64,000 nucleotides of DNA from JAFGRU01 sp963665915. Its GTDB lineage: Bacteria > Desulfobacterota > Desulfuromonadia > Desulfuromonadales > JAAYDE01. A model generated the notes under the pieces. It was not told the DNA's origin. It worked only from the letters and a program-made list of their open reading frames with translations, and searched no databases. Position numbers and translations under genes: made by a program. The DNA is taken from NCBI GenBank assembly GCA_963665915.2, contig CAXXSG010000010.1, positions 66,435 to 130,434 of the forward strand, in the 5' to 3' direction. Below, in pieces: positions 18,019 to 26,604 of the stretch. Position 1 is the first letter of the stretch; every line of letters starts with the position of its first letter.

Positions 18019-18372
18019 AAGCGGGAAGAATAAAAAAAAGGATGTCTTCGAAAAAGACATCCTTTTTTGGCTTAGATTCTTTTTCAGAATCAGCTGAGCG
18101 CCGCCGGCCAGTTTAACCACGATATCGGTGAAGGGGTTGGCAAACAGAATGATCATGGCAACGACGAAAACGTAAATTGCCAGGGACTCGATCATCGCCA
18201 GACCGATCATCATGGTGGTCATGACTTTACCACTTGCACCCGGATTGCGGGCGATGCCTTCAACGGCGCTTTTAATGGCCAGACCCTGACCAAGACCGGT
18301 ACCAAAAGCACCAATAGCCATCCCGAAACCTGCTGAAATCATACACCATTCAAAAAATCCAAATCCACCCAT
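17962..18372 (-). CDS. atpE: ATP synthase F0 subunit c, frame reads past its expected end
   Basis: Residues 1-91 are a normal F0 proteolipid. Helix 1 is GFGMAIGAFGTGLGQGLAIKSAVEGIARNPGA and helix 2 is MMIGLAMIESLAIYVFVVAMIILF, with the ion-binding Glu in AMIESLAIY. The subunit forms the membrane rotor ring. The AAGGAG ribosome site is upstream of the ATG at 18372. As written, the frame does not stop near residue 91 but continues 45 residues through the intrinsic terminator and into the end of the convergent mscS-like gene. Shifting by one base gives a TGA at 18090-18092, a typical end. I infer a one-base insertion near 18093-18110, either a sequence error or a real mutation. Confidence 0.85.
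   Translation of the reverse strand: MGGFGFFEWCMISAGFGMAIGAFGTGLGQGLAIKSAVEGIARNPGASGKVMTTMMIGLAMIESLAIYVFVVAMIILFANPFTDIVVKLAGGAQLILKKNLSQKRMSFSKTSFFLFFPLSGPPSPRSLKGFFSISLQ
18031..18068. terminator. Bidirectional terminator between mscS-like gene and atpE
   Basis: AAAAAAGGATGTCTT pairs with the AAGACATCCTTTTTT stretch that ends at 18068, around a short loop. It gives a T-run on both strands. It serves the plus-strand channel gene and the minus-strand ATP synthase operon. The atpE frame as written runs straight through it. Confidence 0.85.
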
Positions 18373-18433
18373 AGCTTTATTCTCCTTTTCCTTTGATAAA
18401 TTAGTCCTAAATAGTATAGGACGGATTGAGTAA

Positions 18434-19108
18434 TTAATGCGCCTCTTCGAGGGCGCCGGCGATGTAGATCATCGCAAGAAGGGTGAAAACAAAGGTCTGG
18501 ATAAAAGCGACCAGGATGCCGAGAAACATCATCGGAATCGGCACAAAAAGAGGAACCAGACCTAGAAAGATCATGAGAACGATTTCGTGGCCGTACATGT
18601 TGCCGAAAAGACGCAGAGAAAGGGAAACCGGACGGGCCAGGTGGCCAATGATCTCAATGACAAAAATCAGGGGGGCGAGAACCAGAATGGGCCCCATGAA
18701 ATGTTTCAGATAGCCGATGCCGTGTTCTTTCACGCCAATAACGTGCGTGGCGGCAAAGACGGTAAGAGCCATGGCTGCGTTGGTGTTCAGGTTGGCCGTT
18801 GGCGGGTAGGCCCCGGGCACCAGCGCAATGAGGTTGCAGGTGAGAATGAAAAGCGCCAGGGTCCCGATCAGGGGGAAATAAGTCAACCCTTTGGGTCCCA
18901 TGGTTTCTTCAATGAATTTTTCCAGGCCGCCGACAACGGCTTCCATGAAATTCTGAAGGCCGGACGGTAGTTCTTTGATTCCTTTGGAAACCAGAAGAGC
19001 CACAACAATGAGAATGATCATGGCTAGCCATGTATAGGTGACATGGCTGCCGATGTGAAGGTGAAACTGTTCACATAACCAATCAAGGGCGAGAAAGGGG
19101 TGTGTCAT
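18434..19108 (-). CDS. atpB: ATP synthase F0 subunit a
   Basis: This 224-residue stator subunit carries the two proton half-channels next to the c-ring. The essential Arg is in RPVSLSLRLFGNMYGHE. The C-terminal helix FIQTFVFTLLAMIYIAGALEEAH is the conserved family ending. Five to six membrane helices are visible. It precedes atpE by 61 bases in the order I-a-c. No F1 genes or b/b' subunits are adjacent, as expected in relatives where F0 is split from F1. Confidence 0.96.
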   Translation of the reverse strand: MTHPFLALDWLCEQFHLHIGSHVTYTWLAMIILIVVALLVSKGIKELPSGLQNFMEAVVGGLEKFIEETMGPKGLTYFPLIGTLALFILTCNLIALVPGAYPPTANLNTNAAMALTVFAATHVIGVKEHGIGYLKHFMGPILVLAPLIFVIEIIGHLARPVSLSLRLFGNMYGHEIVLMIFLGLVPLFVPIPMMFLGILVAFIQTFVFTLLAMIYIAGALEEAH

Positions 19109-19126
19109 TGTTTAAATCTCCCCAAT

Positions 19127-19493
19127 TTAAAAAATATGTTTGAGCGTTGCAATAAAAATACTGAGAACGATTACTGAAAGACCAAAACACAAGGCCACGG
19201 GGTTGACTTTCAAAAGAGCGATGGCTAAAAACAGCGCCAGACCGATGGCAATCAGTCGGACAACGTAGGACCACTGGAATTTATCGGGCGGACCGACGGC
19301 TCGGACTTTTTATCATCTTTTTGAGCGAGTTGTGCAGCCAGGTGTATCCACCGATGGAAATCACTCCACCTATAATAACGCCCAAAGTCACGGCCAGAGA
19401 CATCCAGAAGAGGCTGAGGCCGGTGAGAACCAGGAATATGACAAAATTCTGTTTGCCAATTTCGTCAAGTAACTGTTCCTCATTAATTTCCAC
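19127..19493 (-). pseudogene. atpI: ATP synthase subunit I (AtpI family), frameshifted
   Basis: The first frame (19281-19493) encodes 70 residues with two membrane helices (FVIFLVLTGLSLFWMSLAVT, LGVIIGGVISIGGYTWLHNS) and stops at TAA. In the +1 frame the protein continues: KFQWSYVVRLIAIGLALFLA, LLKVNPVALCFGLSVIVLSI and FIATLKHIF, stopping at 19127. Joined, this is a normal four-helix AtpI of about 120 residues, thought to help c-ring assembly. The shift lies at 19284-19300, next to a CCGCCC run. Its start overlaps the end of atpZ and it ends 18 bases before atpB. Sequence error or real lesion cannot be told apart here. Confidence 0.75.
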
Positions 19494-19749
19494 GCTTTGG
19501 GCTACTGTCCTCGTCGCTGTTGGACTCTTGCTGGCGCTTGAGTTCCCGGTTGGTCAGGATGTAGATATTCCGGAATCCGGAAATTATACCCAAAACCATA
19601 AAGACGAGGGTGAACCAGGGCGAGGTTTCCAGCCATTTATCCAGATAGTAACCCATGGCCAGGCCGATGAGAGTGGCTGCAACCATGGATATGCCGAGGC
19701 TGGATAAAAACCCTATGGACCTGATCAGTCTCTGTCTGTCTTCACCCAT
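19483..19749 (-). CDS. atpZ: AtpZ/AtpI-type small F0 accessory protein
   Basis: This 88-residue protein has two membrane helices (FLSSLGISMVAATLIGLAMG and TLVFMVLGIISGFRNIYIL) joined by YYLDKWLETSPW, the pattern of the AtpZ family. These proteins are encoded at the head of ATP synthase operons and are implicated in Mg2+/Ca2+ supply or assembly. The charged C-terminal tail is cytoplasmic. Its stop overlaps the next start by 11 bases, indicating translational coupling to atpI. Confidence 0.85.
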   Translation of the reverse strand: MGEDRQRLIRSIGFLSSLGISMVAATLIGLAMGYYLDKWLETSPWFTLVFMVLGIISGFRNIYILTNRELKRQQESNSDEDSSPKRGN

Positions 19750-19849
19750 CGAGTATACAAAATTAAGGGGAACAAGCGAAGTCTAAATAACACAGGGAAG
19801 GGGCTCTGTCAACCGGTTTTTGCCCTGTTTGCCCCTCTTGGGACCCTGT

Positions 19850-21146
19850 TTAATCTTCCCATATCTCCCGTAAAGAGAGCTCCATGGCGGCGACGGTTTT
19901 TTCCAGGTCTTCGCGGCTGTGAGTGGCGCTGATAAAGTTGGCCTCAAACTGCGAGGGAGGCGTAAAAATGCCCTTGTCAAGCATCGCGTGGAAGTAGCGG
20001 GAGAAGCTAACCGTGTCACATTTAAGAGCGTCGCTGAAGGAGCGTACGGGTCCGGGGGGAAAAATAGAGGCAGAACATGGAGCCGACCCTCTGCAGGCAT
20101 AAGCGCTGGGAGTATTCGGCAAGAAGCGGGGCCAATCCTTCTTCAAGGAAACGCCCTTTTTCTTCCAGGGGGGGGATAAATATCCATCTCCTGTATGAGC
20201 TCCAATGTCCTTACCCCGGCGCACATGGCTACGGGGTTTCCGGACAGGGTCCCTGCCTGGTAAATCGGTCCTTCAGGCGCCAGGCAGTCCATGATTTCCT
20301 CTTTGCCTCCGAACGCTCCCACCGGAAGTCCGCCGCCGATAATTTTGCCGAGGCAGACCAGATCCCCCTCAACGCCGAAAAGTTCTTGCGCTCCGCCCCC
20401 GGCAACACGGAAACCGGTCATGACCTCATCCATAATCAGAAGAATTCCGTTGCGATTGCAAATATCCCGGATTCCTTCTAGAAAGTTGGGAAGAGGAGAA
20501 AATGCAACCCATGTTGCCGGCTACCGGTTCCAGTATGATGCAGGCGACCTGATTTTTATGGCCTTCAACCAGGTGTTGGACAGCTTCCAGATCGTTGAAG
20601 GCGACGGTCAGGGTCTGTTCCGCCAGGGGCTCGGGGGACGCCCGGCGAAGAAGGGACTCCGAGAGTGGCGGCGCCGCTCCCCGCTTTGACCAGCAGGGAA
20701 TCGGCATGGCCATGATAACAGCCTTCGAATTTGATGATTTTTTCGTGTCCGGTGAAACCCCTGGCGAGTCGGATGGCGCTCATGGTGGCCTCAGTGCCGG
20801 AAGAGACCATTCGGACTTTATCGACATTGGGAAAGGCTTTATGGACCAGGCGGGCGAGATCAATTTCTTGGGGACAGGGTGCGCCGAAGGTGGTTCCTCG
20901 TGAAACGGCTTCACCTATAGCTTTAAGCACCTCGGGGTGAGCATGGCCAAGGATCATCGGCCCCCAGGAGCCGATATAGTCGAGATAGCGGTTGTTATCC
21001 GCGTCGAAAAGATAGGGGCCTTCCCCACGGCAGATGAAAGGAGGGATACCGCCCACGGCTTTAAATGCGCGGACCGGACTGTTAACACCGCCGGGAATAA
21101 ATTTTTGGGCTTCCTGGAACAAGGATTCACTTGTCGGTCGCATCAT
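19850..21146 (-). pseudogene. hemL: Glutamate-1-semialdehyde aminotransferase, four frameshifts
   Basis: All parts of a full-length HemL (GSA to 5-aminolevulinate, PLP enzyme, first steps of haem synthesis) are present but in several frames. The N-terminal third (PGGVNSPVRAFKAVGG, SSGTEATMSAIRLARG, YHGHADSLLVKAGSGA) is intact. The frame then breaks at a C5 run (20633-20637), near GGG at 20508-20510, at C8 (20168-20175) and at C6 (20054-20059). Between breaks the sequence remains well conserved, including DEVMTGFRV and CLGKIIGGGLPVGAFGG with the PLP lysine. Three of the four are corrected by removing one C from a run. No substitution decay is evident, which favours sequence error or very recent loss. 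It is the first gene of the minus-strand hemL-atp cluster. Confidence 0.85.
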
Positions 21147-21424
21147 GTCTCATCCGTGAAAAGGTGTTGTCCCCACCCTGTTTTTTTGGTGCTGAGGGAC
21201 ATCGAAGCTGAGAACGATCAGAAGTATATTCAGAAACAATTCGTTTTGAATTACATTATATAGTGCCTCGACAATCAACAAAAAAAGCCGTACATATGGA
21301 AAATTGAGTTGAACTTTTTCGAAAAAATGTCGCATGAAGGACTGCTATGGTTTGATAATATTAAAGAATTTACGTTTCGTAAAGGAAGGGTTGGCCGTTT
21401 TGAATAAAATGGCGCCTAAATTAT

Positions 21425-21453
21425 TTGACATTACCCGAAAAGTTTTTTATAAA
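21425..21453 (+). promoter_or_regulatory. Sigma70-type promoter of the rnf operon
   Basis: A perfect TTGACA box (21425-21430) and TATAAA (21448-21453) are separated by 17 bases. The transcription start would be near 21460, about 50 bases before rnfA. It is the strongest promoter match seen in the window. Confidence 0.75.
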
Positions 21454-21507
21454 CTACGGCTTGTAGATGGACAGTGCAGATTAACAAAAATATAAATGGA
21501 GTCCGGC

Positions 21508-22089
21508 ATGGGAGATTTTTTTGTCATCTTGGTTAGTGCAATCTTCGTCAACAACTTTGTTTTGGCCAGATTCTTGGGCCTTTGCCCTTTTATGGGGGTT
21601 ACCAAGAAGGTTGACACGGCCGTAGGGATGGGTGCAGCGGTTACTTTTGTCATGACCGTTGCTGCAATCGTCACCTGGGTCATCCAGTATTTCATCCTGA
21701 TGCCTTTCGGGATTGAATATCTGCAAACGATTGCCTTTATTCTGGTCATTGCCTCTCTGGTCCAGTTGGTGGAAATGGTCGTTCAGAAAACCAGCCCCGT
21801 CCTTTACCAGTCTCTCGGTATCTTCCTTCCCCTCATCACCACGAACTGTGCGGTTCTCGGCCTCGCTGTTTTGAATATCCAGACAGGTTACTCCTTCCTT
21901 GAAAGTATTCTTTTTGCTATCGGTGCTGCCGTCGGTTTCACCCTGGCGATGGTCCTCATGGCGGGAATTCGTGAGCGGGTGGACCTTGGTCCGGTACCTA
22001 AATGTTTTCAAGGTCTGCCTATTGCGTATATCACGGCAGGGTTGCTGTCGCTGGCGTTCATGGGCTTTGCTGGTCTGGTAAAAGGTTAA
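21508..22089 (+). CDS. rnfA: Ion-translocating oxidoreductase subunit RnfA
   Basis: This 193-residue inner-membrane subunit of the Rnf complex couples electron flow between ferredoxin and NAD to Na+ or H+ transport. It has six membrane helices (FFVILVSAIFVNNFVLARFLG, LGIFLPLITTNCAVLGLAVL). The conserved Cys residues near GLCPF and TTNCAVLG are placed as in families that carry the intramembrane Fe-S cluster. The ATG at 21508 has GGAG at 21498-21501; an ATG four codons earlier has no ribosome site. It is the first gene of an ABCDGE operon. Confidence 0.95.
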   Translation: MGDFFVILVSAIFVNNFVLARFLGLCPFMGVTKKVDTAVGMGAAVTFVMTVAAIVTWVIQYFILMPFGIEYLQTIAFILVIASLVQLVEMVVQKTSPVLYQSLGIFLPLITTNCAVLGLAVLNIQTGYSFLESILFAIGAAVGFTLAMVLMAGIRERVDLGPVPKCFQGLPIAYITAGLLSLAFMGFAGLVKG

Positions 22090-22122
22090 ATAGGTTAGCC
22101 ATTTACGAAAAGGGAAATTTCG

Positions 22123-22944
22123 ATGATTTCTGCTGTTGTTAGTCTTGGTGGTATAGGGTTGGGCGCTGCGATCATCCTGGGTCTTGCAGCGAAAAAATTC
22201 GCGGTCGAAGTTGATCCGAAAGAAGAAGCGATTCTGGAAGTGTTGCCGGGCGCAAATTGTGGTGCTTGCGGCTATCCCGGATGCGGCGGTTTTGCAAAAG
22301 CCGTTGTTGCCGGCGAAGCCGATCCTTCCGCTTGTACCCCCGGCGGAAAAAGCGTTCTTGAAAAGATTGCTGAAATCATGGGTGTCGAAGCGGTAGCCGC
22401 AGAGCCTATGGTAGCTGTTGTCATCTGCCAGGGAGACAACCAGAAAGCTAAGGATAAATATAAATATCTGGGGATTAGAACTTGTGGCTCAGCGCAGATG
22501 CTTGCCGGCGGTCCGAAAGCCTGCCCGGGTGGTTGCCTGGGTTTTGGTGACTGTCTCGCGGCCTGTCCCTTTGGTGCTATTGAAATCACTGCTGAAGGCC
22601 TGGCGGTTATAGACCGGGAAAAATGTACCGGCTGTAAAAAATGTCTTTCGGTTTGCCCCCGCAATGTCATTGTTATGGCTCCGAAAGCTGCGTCCGTCCA
22701 TGTCCTCTGCAACAGCCATGACAAAGGTCCTGCGGTGAAGAAATACTGCCAAGTCGGTTGCATAGGTTGCATGCTCTGTAAGAAGGCCGCAGAAGAGGTG
22801 TATACCGTCGATAATTTCCTGGCCAACGTCAAGTATGACAGTTATGACCAGGAACAGGCGCGTGCCGGAATGGAGAAATGCCCGACCAAGTGTATCCGGG
22901 ACTTTGCCGAGGGGTATCCGGAGGGAAGTTCTTTTGAACCCTAG
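22123..22944 (+). CDS. rnfB: Ion-translocating oxidoreductase Fe-S subunit RnfB
   Basis: This 273-residue protein has one N-terminal membrane anchor (VVSLGGIGLGAAIILGLAA). It is followed by a 4Fe-4S domain (NCGACGYPGCGG...C) and two ferredoxin-type clusters (CLAACPFGAIEI, CTGCKKCLSVCP). A further Cys group (CQVGCIGCMLCKK) follows. It is the likely entry point for ferredoxin electrons into the Rnf complex. The gap to rnfA is 33 bases. Length and cluster number agree with anaerobe RnfB. Confidence 0.95.
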   Translation: MISAVVSLGGIGLGAAIILGLAAKKFAVEVDPKEEAILEVLPGANCGACGYPGCGGFAKAVVAGEADPSACTPGGKSVLEKIAEIMGVEAVAAEPMVAVVICQGDNQKAKDKYKYLGIRTCGSAQMLAGGPKACPGGCLGFGDCLAACPFGAIEITAEGLAVIDREKCTGCKKCLSVCPRNVIVMAPKAASVHVLCNSHDKGPAVKKYCQVGCIGCMLCKKAAEEVYTVDNFLANVKYDSYDQEQARAGMEKCPTKCIRDFAEGYPEGSSFEP

Positions 22945-23021
22945 CAATCACTGAACATCGGTTTGGATGTCGTTTCAGGTAGAAGGAAATTATTTAAAAC
23001 CTTCTTGTCAGGATAGAGGAA

Positions 23022-24350
23022 ATGAGCATGGAATTGAAAACATTCCGAGGGGGGTTGCATCCCCCCGACAACAAAAAGTGGTCAGCGAAAAAGGCTATTG
23101 AAGTTTGTCCTTTGGCCGAAGGTGATGAGCTTGTAATACACCTTTCCCAGCATATCGGAGCACCTGCCGAGGCCTGTGTCAAGAAAGGCGATCTGGTCAA
23201 AAAAGGGCAGGTCATCGGGACGCCAAAAGGCTTTGTTTCCGTGCCGATTCACTCTTCAACCTCCGGCGAGGTCATAGCTGTTGAACCTCGCATCGCCACG
23301 GCAGGTACTCTGCTTCCCGCCGTTGTCATCAAGGCGGATGGCGAAGATGCCTGGGATGAGGGTCTGGTCGGCGGCGATCCGGAAACCATGACTCCGGATG
23401 AAATCAAGGATAAGATCAAGGATGCCGGCATCGTGGGCATGGGCGGCGCGACATTCCCGACCCATGTCAAGCTCAGCCCGCCCGAAGACAAAAACATTGA
23501 ATATCTGATTCTCAACGGTGTTGAATGCGAGCCTTATCTGACGGCTGACGACAGACTGATGCTTGAGGATCCGGAAAATATAATTGAGGGTGTTCTGATC
23601 CTTAAAAAAGTCCTTGGCGTGGAGAAGGCGATTATAGGGATCGAAGCCAACAAGCCTGAAGCCATCGAACTGATGACCAAAGCCTGTGCCGGCAAGGGCG
23701 TCGAAGTGGGGGCGCTTAAGGTCCAGTATCCTCAGGGCGCTGAAAAACAACTGATTTTTGCCTTGACCGGTAGAGAGGTTCCTTCCGGTGGATTGCCCAT
23801 GGATTGTGGGGTCGTGGTTCAGAATGTGGGGACAGCGGCAGCCGTAAACGATGCAGTGCGCAGGGGGATTCCTCTGATTGAAAGAGTTGCCACGGTTTCC
23901 GGCGCAGCCATTGTGGAGCCGAAAAACCTCAGGATCAAAATTGGTCAGCCTCTCTCCAAGCTGGTAGAATTCTGCGGCGGCATTAAAGGGGAACTGGGCA
24001 AGGTTATTCAGGGCGGTCCCATGATGGGAATGGCCGCGGTTTCTCTGGATATTCCGGCCACCAGAGGCACGTCGGGTCTTCTGCTCTTTGCCGAAGACCA
24101 GGTTTTAAAAGAGCCGGAAGGTCCTTGCGTAAGATGTGGGAATTGTGTCCGTGCTTGTCCGTCCTTTATCCTGCCGACCGATATCGCCTACATGGCGCGT
24201 AAAGGCCTGGTTGACGAAGCAGAGAAATTGAATGCGATGGATTGTATTGAATGTGGCTGCTGTACTTACATTTGTCCTGCCCGGATTCCGCTTATCCAGT
24301 CCCTGCGGCAGGCAAAAGGTGCCATTCTAGCTAAGAGAAGGAAGGTTTGA
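23022..24350 (+). CDS. rnfC: Ion-translocating oxidoreductase NADH-binding subunit RnfC
   Basis: This 442-residue soluble subunit carries the NAD(H)/FMN-binding fold (GIVGMGGATFPTHVKLSPP, LNGVECEPYLTADDRLMLE) similar to NuoF. It is followed by an SLBB segment and two 4Fe-4S ferredoxin motifs (CVRCGNCVRACP, CIECGCCTYICP). It exchanges electrons with NAD at the cytoplasmic face. The ATG at 23022 has GAGGAA directly upstream. Confidence 0.96.
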   Translation: MSMELKTFRGGLHPPDNKKWSAKKAIEVCPLAEGDELVIHLSQHIGAPAEACVKKGDLVKKGQVIGTPKGFVSVPIHSSTSGEVIAVEPRIATAGTLLPAVVIKADGEDAWDEGLVGGDPETMTPDEIKDKIKDAGIVGMGGATFPTHVKLSPPEDKNIEYLILNGVECEPYLTADDRLMLEDPENIIEGVLILKKVLGVEKAIIGIEANKPEAIELMTKACAGKGVEVGALKVQYPQGAEKQLIFALTGREVPSGGLPMDCGVVVQNVGTAAAVNDAVRRGIPLIERVATVSGAAIVEPKNLRIKIGQPLSKLVEFCGGIKGELGKVIQGGPMMGMAAVSLDIPATRGTSGLLLFAEDQVLKEPEGPCVRCGNCVRACPSFILPTDIAYMARKGLVDEAEKLNAMDCIECGCCTYICPARIPLIQSLRQAKGAILAKRRKV

Positions 24351-24351
24351 C

Positions 24352-25326
24352 GTGGAGAAAACACTGTATCTTTCCTCTTCCCCACATGTTCATGAGGGGG
24401 GAACAACGGCACAGGCAATGCGGGCTGTCATTTATGCGTTGCTGCCCTGTTGTGTCGTATGGTTTTTTTCGTTCGGTTTGCAGTCCATACTGGTAATGCT
24501 GCTTTGCATTCTTGGTTGCGTCGGTTCGGAAGCGGTCTCCCAGAAGATGATGGGGAAACCCCTGACAATTACCGACGGCAGCGCTGCCATGACCGGGATA
24601 CTGCTTGCTTTCAACATTCCGCCTAACAGTGCCTGGTGGATGGCCCTTCTGGGCGGGATTATTGCGGTCGTTCTCGGTAAACAGGTCTTCGGCGGTCTGG
24701 GGTATAACTCTTTCAACCCGGCCTTGATCGGACGGACCGTGCTATTGATTTCCTTCCCTGTGCAGATGACCACTTGGGTTATGCCGAGAAGCCTTGAAAT
24801 TACTTCGGCAACGCCTTTGTCCGAAGTCAAAATGGCTGTAGGCCTCCATGGCGCTATACCCGATGAGCTCAAGGCTCAACTGGGAAGTATCCTGATGGGT
24901 GGCTTTGGCGGGCAGTTGGGGGTCATCTCTGGATTTGCCCTAATCCTTGGCGGGAGTTATCTCCTTTATCGGAAAATTATTACCTGGCATATTCCGGCAA
25001 CCTTTATCGGTTCGGCATTCATTCTCTCCGGAATTTTATGGGCAGTTGATTCATCCAAATATCCGAGTCCAATTTTTCACCTCTTCACCGGTGGGTTGCT
25101 TCTCGGGGCATTCTTTATGGCGACGGACTGGGTTACAACCCCGATTACACCAAAGGGGATGCTGATCTTTGGAACAGGGTGCGGGGTTCTGACCATCCTC
25201 ATCAGGGTCTTTGGTGGGTATCCCGAAGGTGTCGCATTCTCTATTCTGTTGATGAACAGTGCGACTCCGGTTATTGATCGTTTTACAGTGCCCAAAAAAT
25301 TCGGGCTTGTTCCTGAAAAGGGTTAG
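24352..25326 (+). CDS. rnfD: Ion-translocating oxidoreductase subunit RnfD
   Basis: This 324-residue membrane subunit has about nine helices. The C-terminal NSATPVIDRFT motif matches the covalent FMN attachment site (Thr) of the NqrB/RnfD family. The start is GTG at 24352, one base after the rnfC stop, so translation is coupled. Flavinylation would need ApbE, which is not in this window. Confidence 0.95.
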   Translation: MEKTLYLSSSPHVHEGGTTAQAMRAVIYALLPCCVVWFFSFGLQSILVMLLCILGCVGSEAVSQKMMGKPLTITDGSAAMTGILLAFNIPPNSAWWMALLGGIIAVVLGKQVFGGLGYNSFNPALIGRTVLLISFPVQMTTWVMPRSLEITSATPLSEVKMAVGLHGAIPDELKAQLGSILMGGFGGQLGVISGFALILGGSYLLYRKIITWHIPATFIGSAFILSGILWAVDSSKYPSPIFHLFTGGLLLGAFFMATDWVTTPITPKGMLIFGTGCGVLTILIRVFGGYPEGVAFSILLMNSATPVIDRFTVPKKFGLVPEKG

Positions 25327-25337
25327 GAGGGATAAAA

Positions 25338-25928
25338 ATGAAAGAACTTAGCCGCCTTGCCCTCGTGCTAACAGTGATTACCGCGGGTGCTGCCTTACTT
25401 CTGGCTATGGTTGAACAGGTTACCCGCGAACCGATTGCCCAGCAGAGAAGACTTAAAACTCTGAGCGCCCTTACAGCCGTCCTTCCACCGGCTGACAACT
25501 CTCCGGACCAGGATACCGTCTCCTTGGTGACCGGGAAGGATAAAAAGGGGAATGACGCGGAAACGATTTTTTACCGTGGCAGGAAAGGGGACGAGCTATC
25601 CGGGATAGCTTTTAAAGTGGTTGCTCCTGATGGCTACAGCGGGAACATTTTTGTCATGGTCGGTATTGATCCGGAAGGAAATGTTTCCGGAGTTGAAATT
25701 TTGCAGCATGCGGAAACTCCTGGTTTAGGTGCTCTGGTAGAAAGTGCCTCGTGGAAAGACCAATTTAAGGGCAAAGGCCTGGAAAATGCGGATTGGAGAG
25801 TCAAAAAAGATGGTGGCGAATTCGAACAGATCACTGCCGCGACAATTACGCCCCGTGCAATCGTCGGCGCCATCCGCAAAGGCCTGGAGTTTTTCAAGGC
25901 CCACAAAGACGAGATTACAGGGGGATAG
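25338..25928 (+). CDS. rnfG: Ion-translocating oxidoreductase subunit RnfG
   Basis: This 196-residue protein has one N-terminal membrane helix (LALVLTVITAGAALLLAMV) and a periplasmic FMN-binding domain. The covalent FMN threonine is expected in TAATITPRAIV, the counterpart of the S/T-G-A-T motif of NqrC/RnfG. The AETPGLG segment is also conserved. It lies between rnfD and rnfE with only short gaps. Confidence 0.94.
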   Translation: MKELSRLALVLTVITAGAALLLAMVEQVTREPIAQQRRLKTLSALTAVLPPADNSPDQDTVSLVTGKDKKGNDAETIFYRGRKGDELSGIAFKVVAPDGYSGNIFVMVGIDPEGNVSGVEILQHAETPGLGALVESASWKDQFKGKGLENADWRVKKDGGEFEQITAATITPRAIVGAIRKGLEFFKAHKDEITGG

Positions 25929-25937
25929 GGGGCATAA

Positions 25938-26531
25938 ATGAGTTTTGTCACTGAATTAAAAAGAGGTATCTGGACCGAAAACGCTGTTTTTAAGCTTGGT
26001 CTGGGTCTTTGTCCCGCACTGGCGGTTTCCTCCAGTGCCATCAATGGACTTGGAATGGGATTGGCAGCAACATTTGTTCTGATCTGTTCGAATGCTGTTG
26101 TGTCTTCGATGAGGAAGGTGATTCCGTCCAAAGTCCGAATCCCGGCCTTTATTGTTATTATTGCTTCATTTGTGACCGTTGTTGATCTTGTCATGGCGGG
26201 CTTTTTGCCTGACCTGCACAAGGCTCTCGGGATATTCATTCCTCTGATCGTTGTCAACTGTGTTATTCTGGGTCGGGCTGAAGCTTTCGCCTCAAAGAAT
26301 GCTGTTGTTCTTTCGGTAATTGATGGCATTGTTATGGGTTTGGGTTTTACTTTTGCTCTTGTAGTTCTGGGTTGCGTGCGTGAAATTATCGGGGCCGGTT
26401 CTGTTTTTGGGGTTGGTATCCTCGGTTCTGGATATATCCCTGCTCTGTTGCTGATTCTTCCTCCCGGAGCGTTTCTGGCTATCGGGTTCCTGCTGGGTGG
26501 AATGAACAGATTGGAAGCCAGCAAAAAATAG
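25938..26531 (+). CDS. rnfE: Ion-translocating oxidoreductase subunit RnfE
   Basis: This 197-residue integral membrane subunit is homologous to RnfA, with inverted topology in the complex. Motifs include NAVFKLGLGLCPALAVSSSA and VVNCVILGRAEAFA. The conserved Cys of LCP and VNC correspond to the Fe-S site shared with RnfA. It is the last rnf gene, with a terminator 20 bases downstream. Confidence 0.95.
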   Translation: MSFVTELKRGIWTENAVFKLGLGLCPALAVSSSAINGLGMGLAATFVLICSNAVVSSMRKVIPSKVRIPAFIVIIASFVTVVDLVMAGFLPDLHKALGIFIPLIVVNCVILGRAEAFASKNAVVLSVIDGIVMGLGFTFALVVLGCVREIIGAGSVFGVGILGSGYIPALLLILPPGAFLAIGFLLGGMNRLEASKK

Positions 26532-26551
26532 GCACGGTTGATTTCTTATAT

Positions 26552-26584
26552 AAAAAAAGCCACCTGAATCGGGTGGCTTTTTTT
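26552..26584. terminator. Bidirectional terminator between rnfE and the nitroreductase gene
   Basis: AAAAAAGCCACC and GGGTGGCTTTTTT form a 12-bp stem around TGAATC, with runs of A and T on both sides. It can end rnf transcripts on the plus strand and the nitroreductase transcript on the minus strand. Confidence 0.9.
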
Positions 26585-26604
26585 ATTCAGAAAGTTTTTT
26601 GATT

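Noticed and set aside
18019..18090. C-terminal extension of AtpE as a genuine extra domain
   Set aside because: The extension is encoded by terminator hairpin and antisense of another gene; a one-base shift gives a normal stop.
25634..26524. 296-codon minus-strand frame across rnfG/rnfE
   Set aside because: Low-complexity antisense frame over well-identified rnf genes; no start signal.
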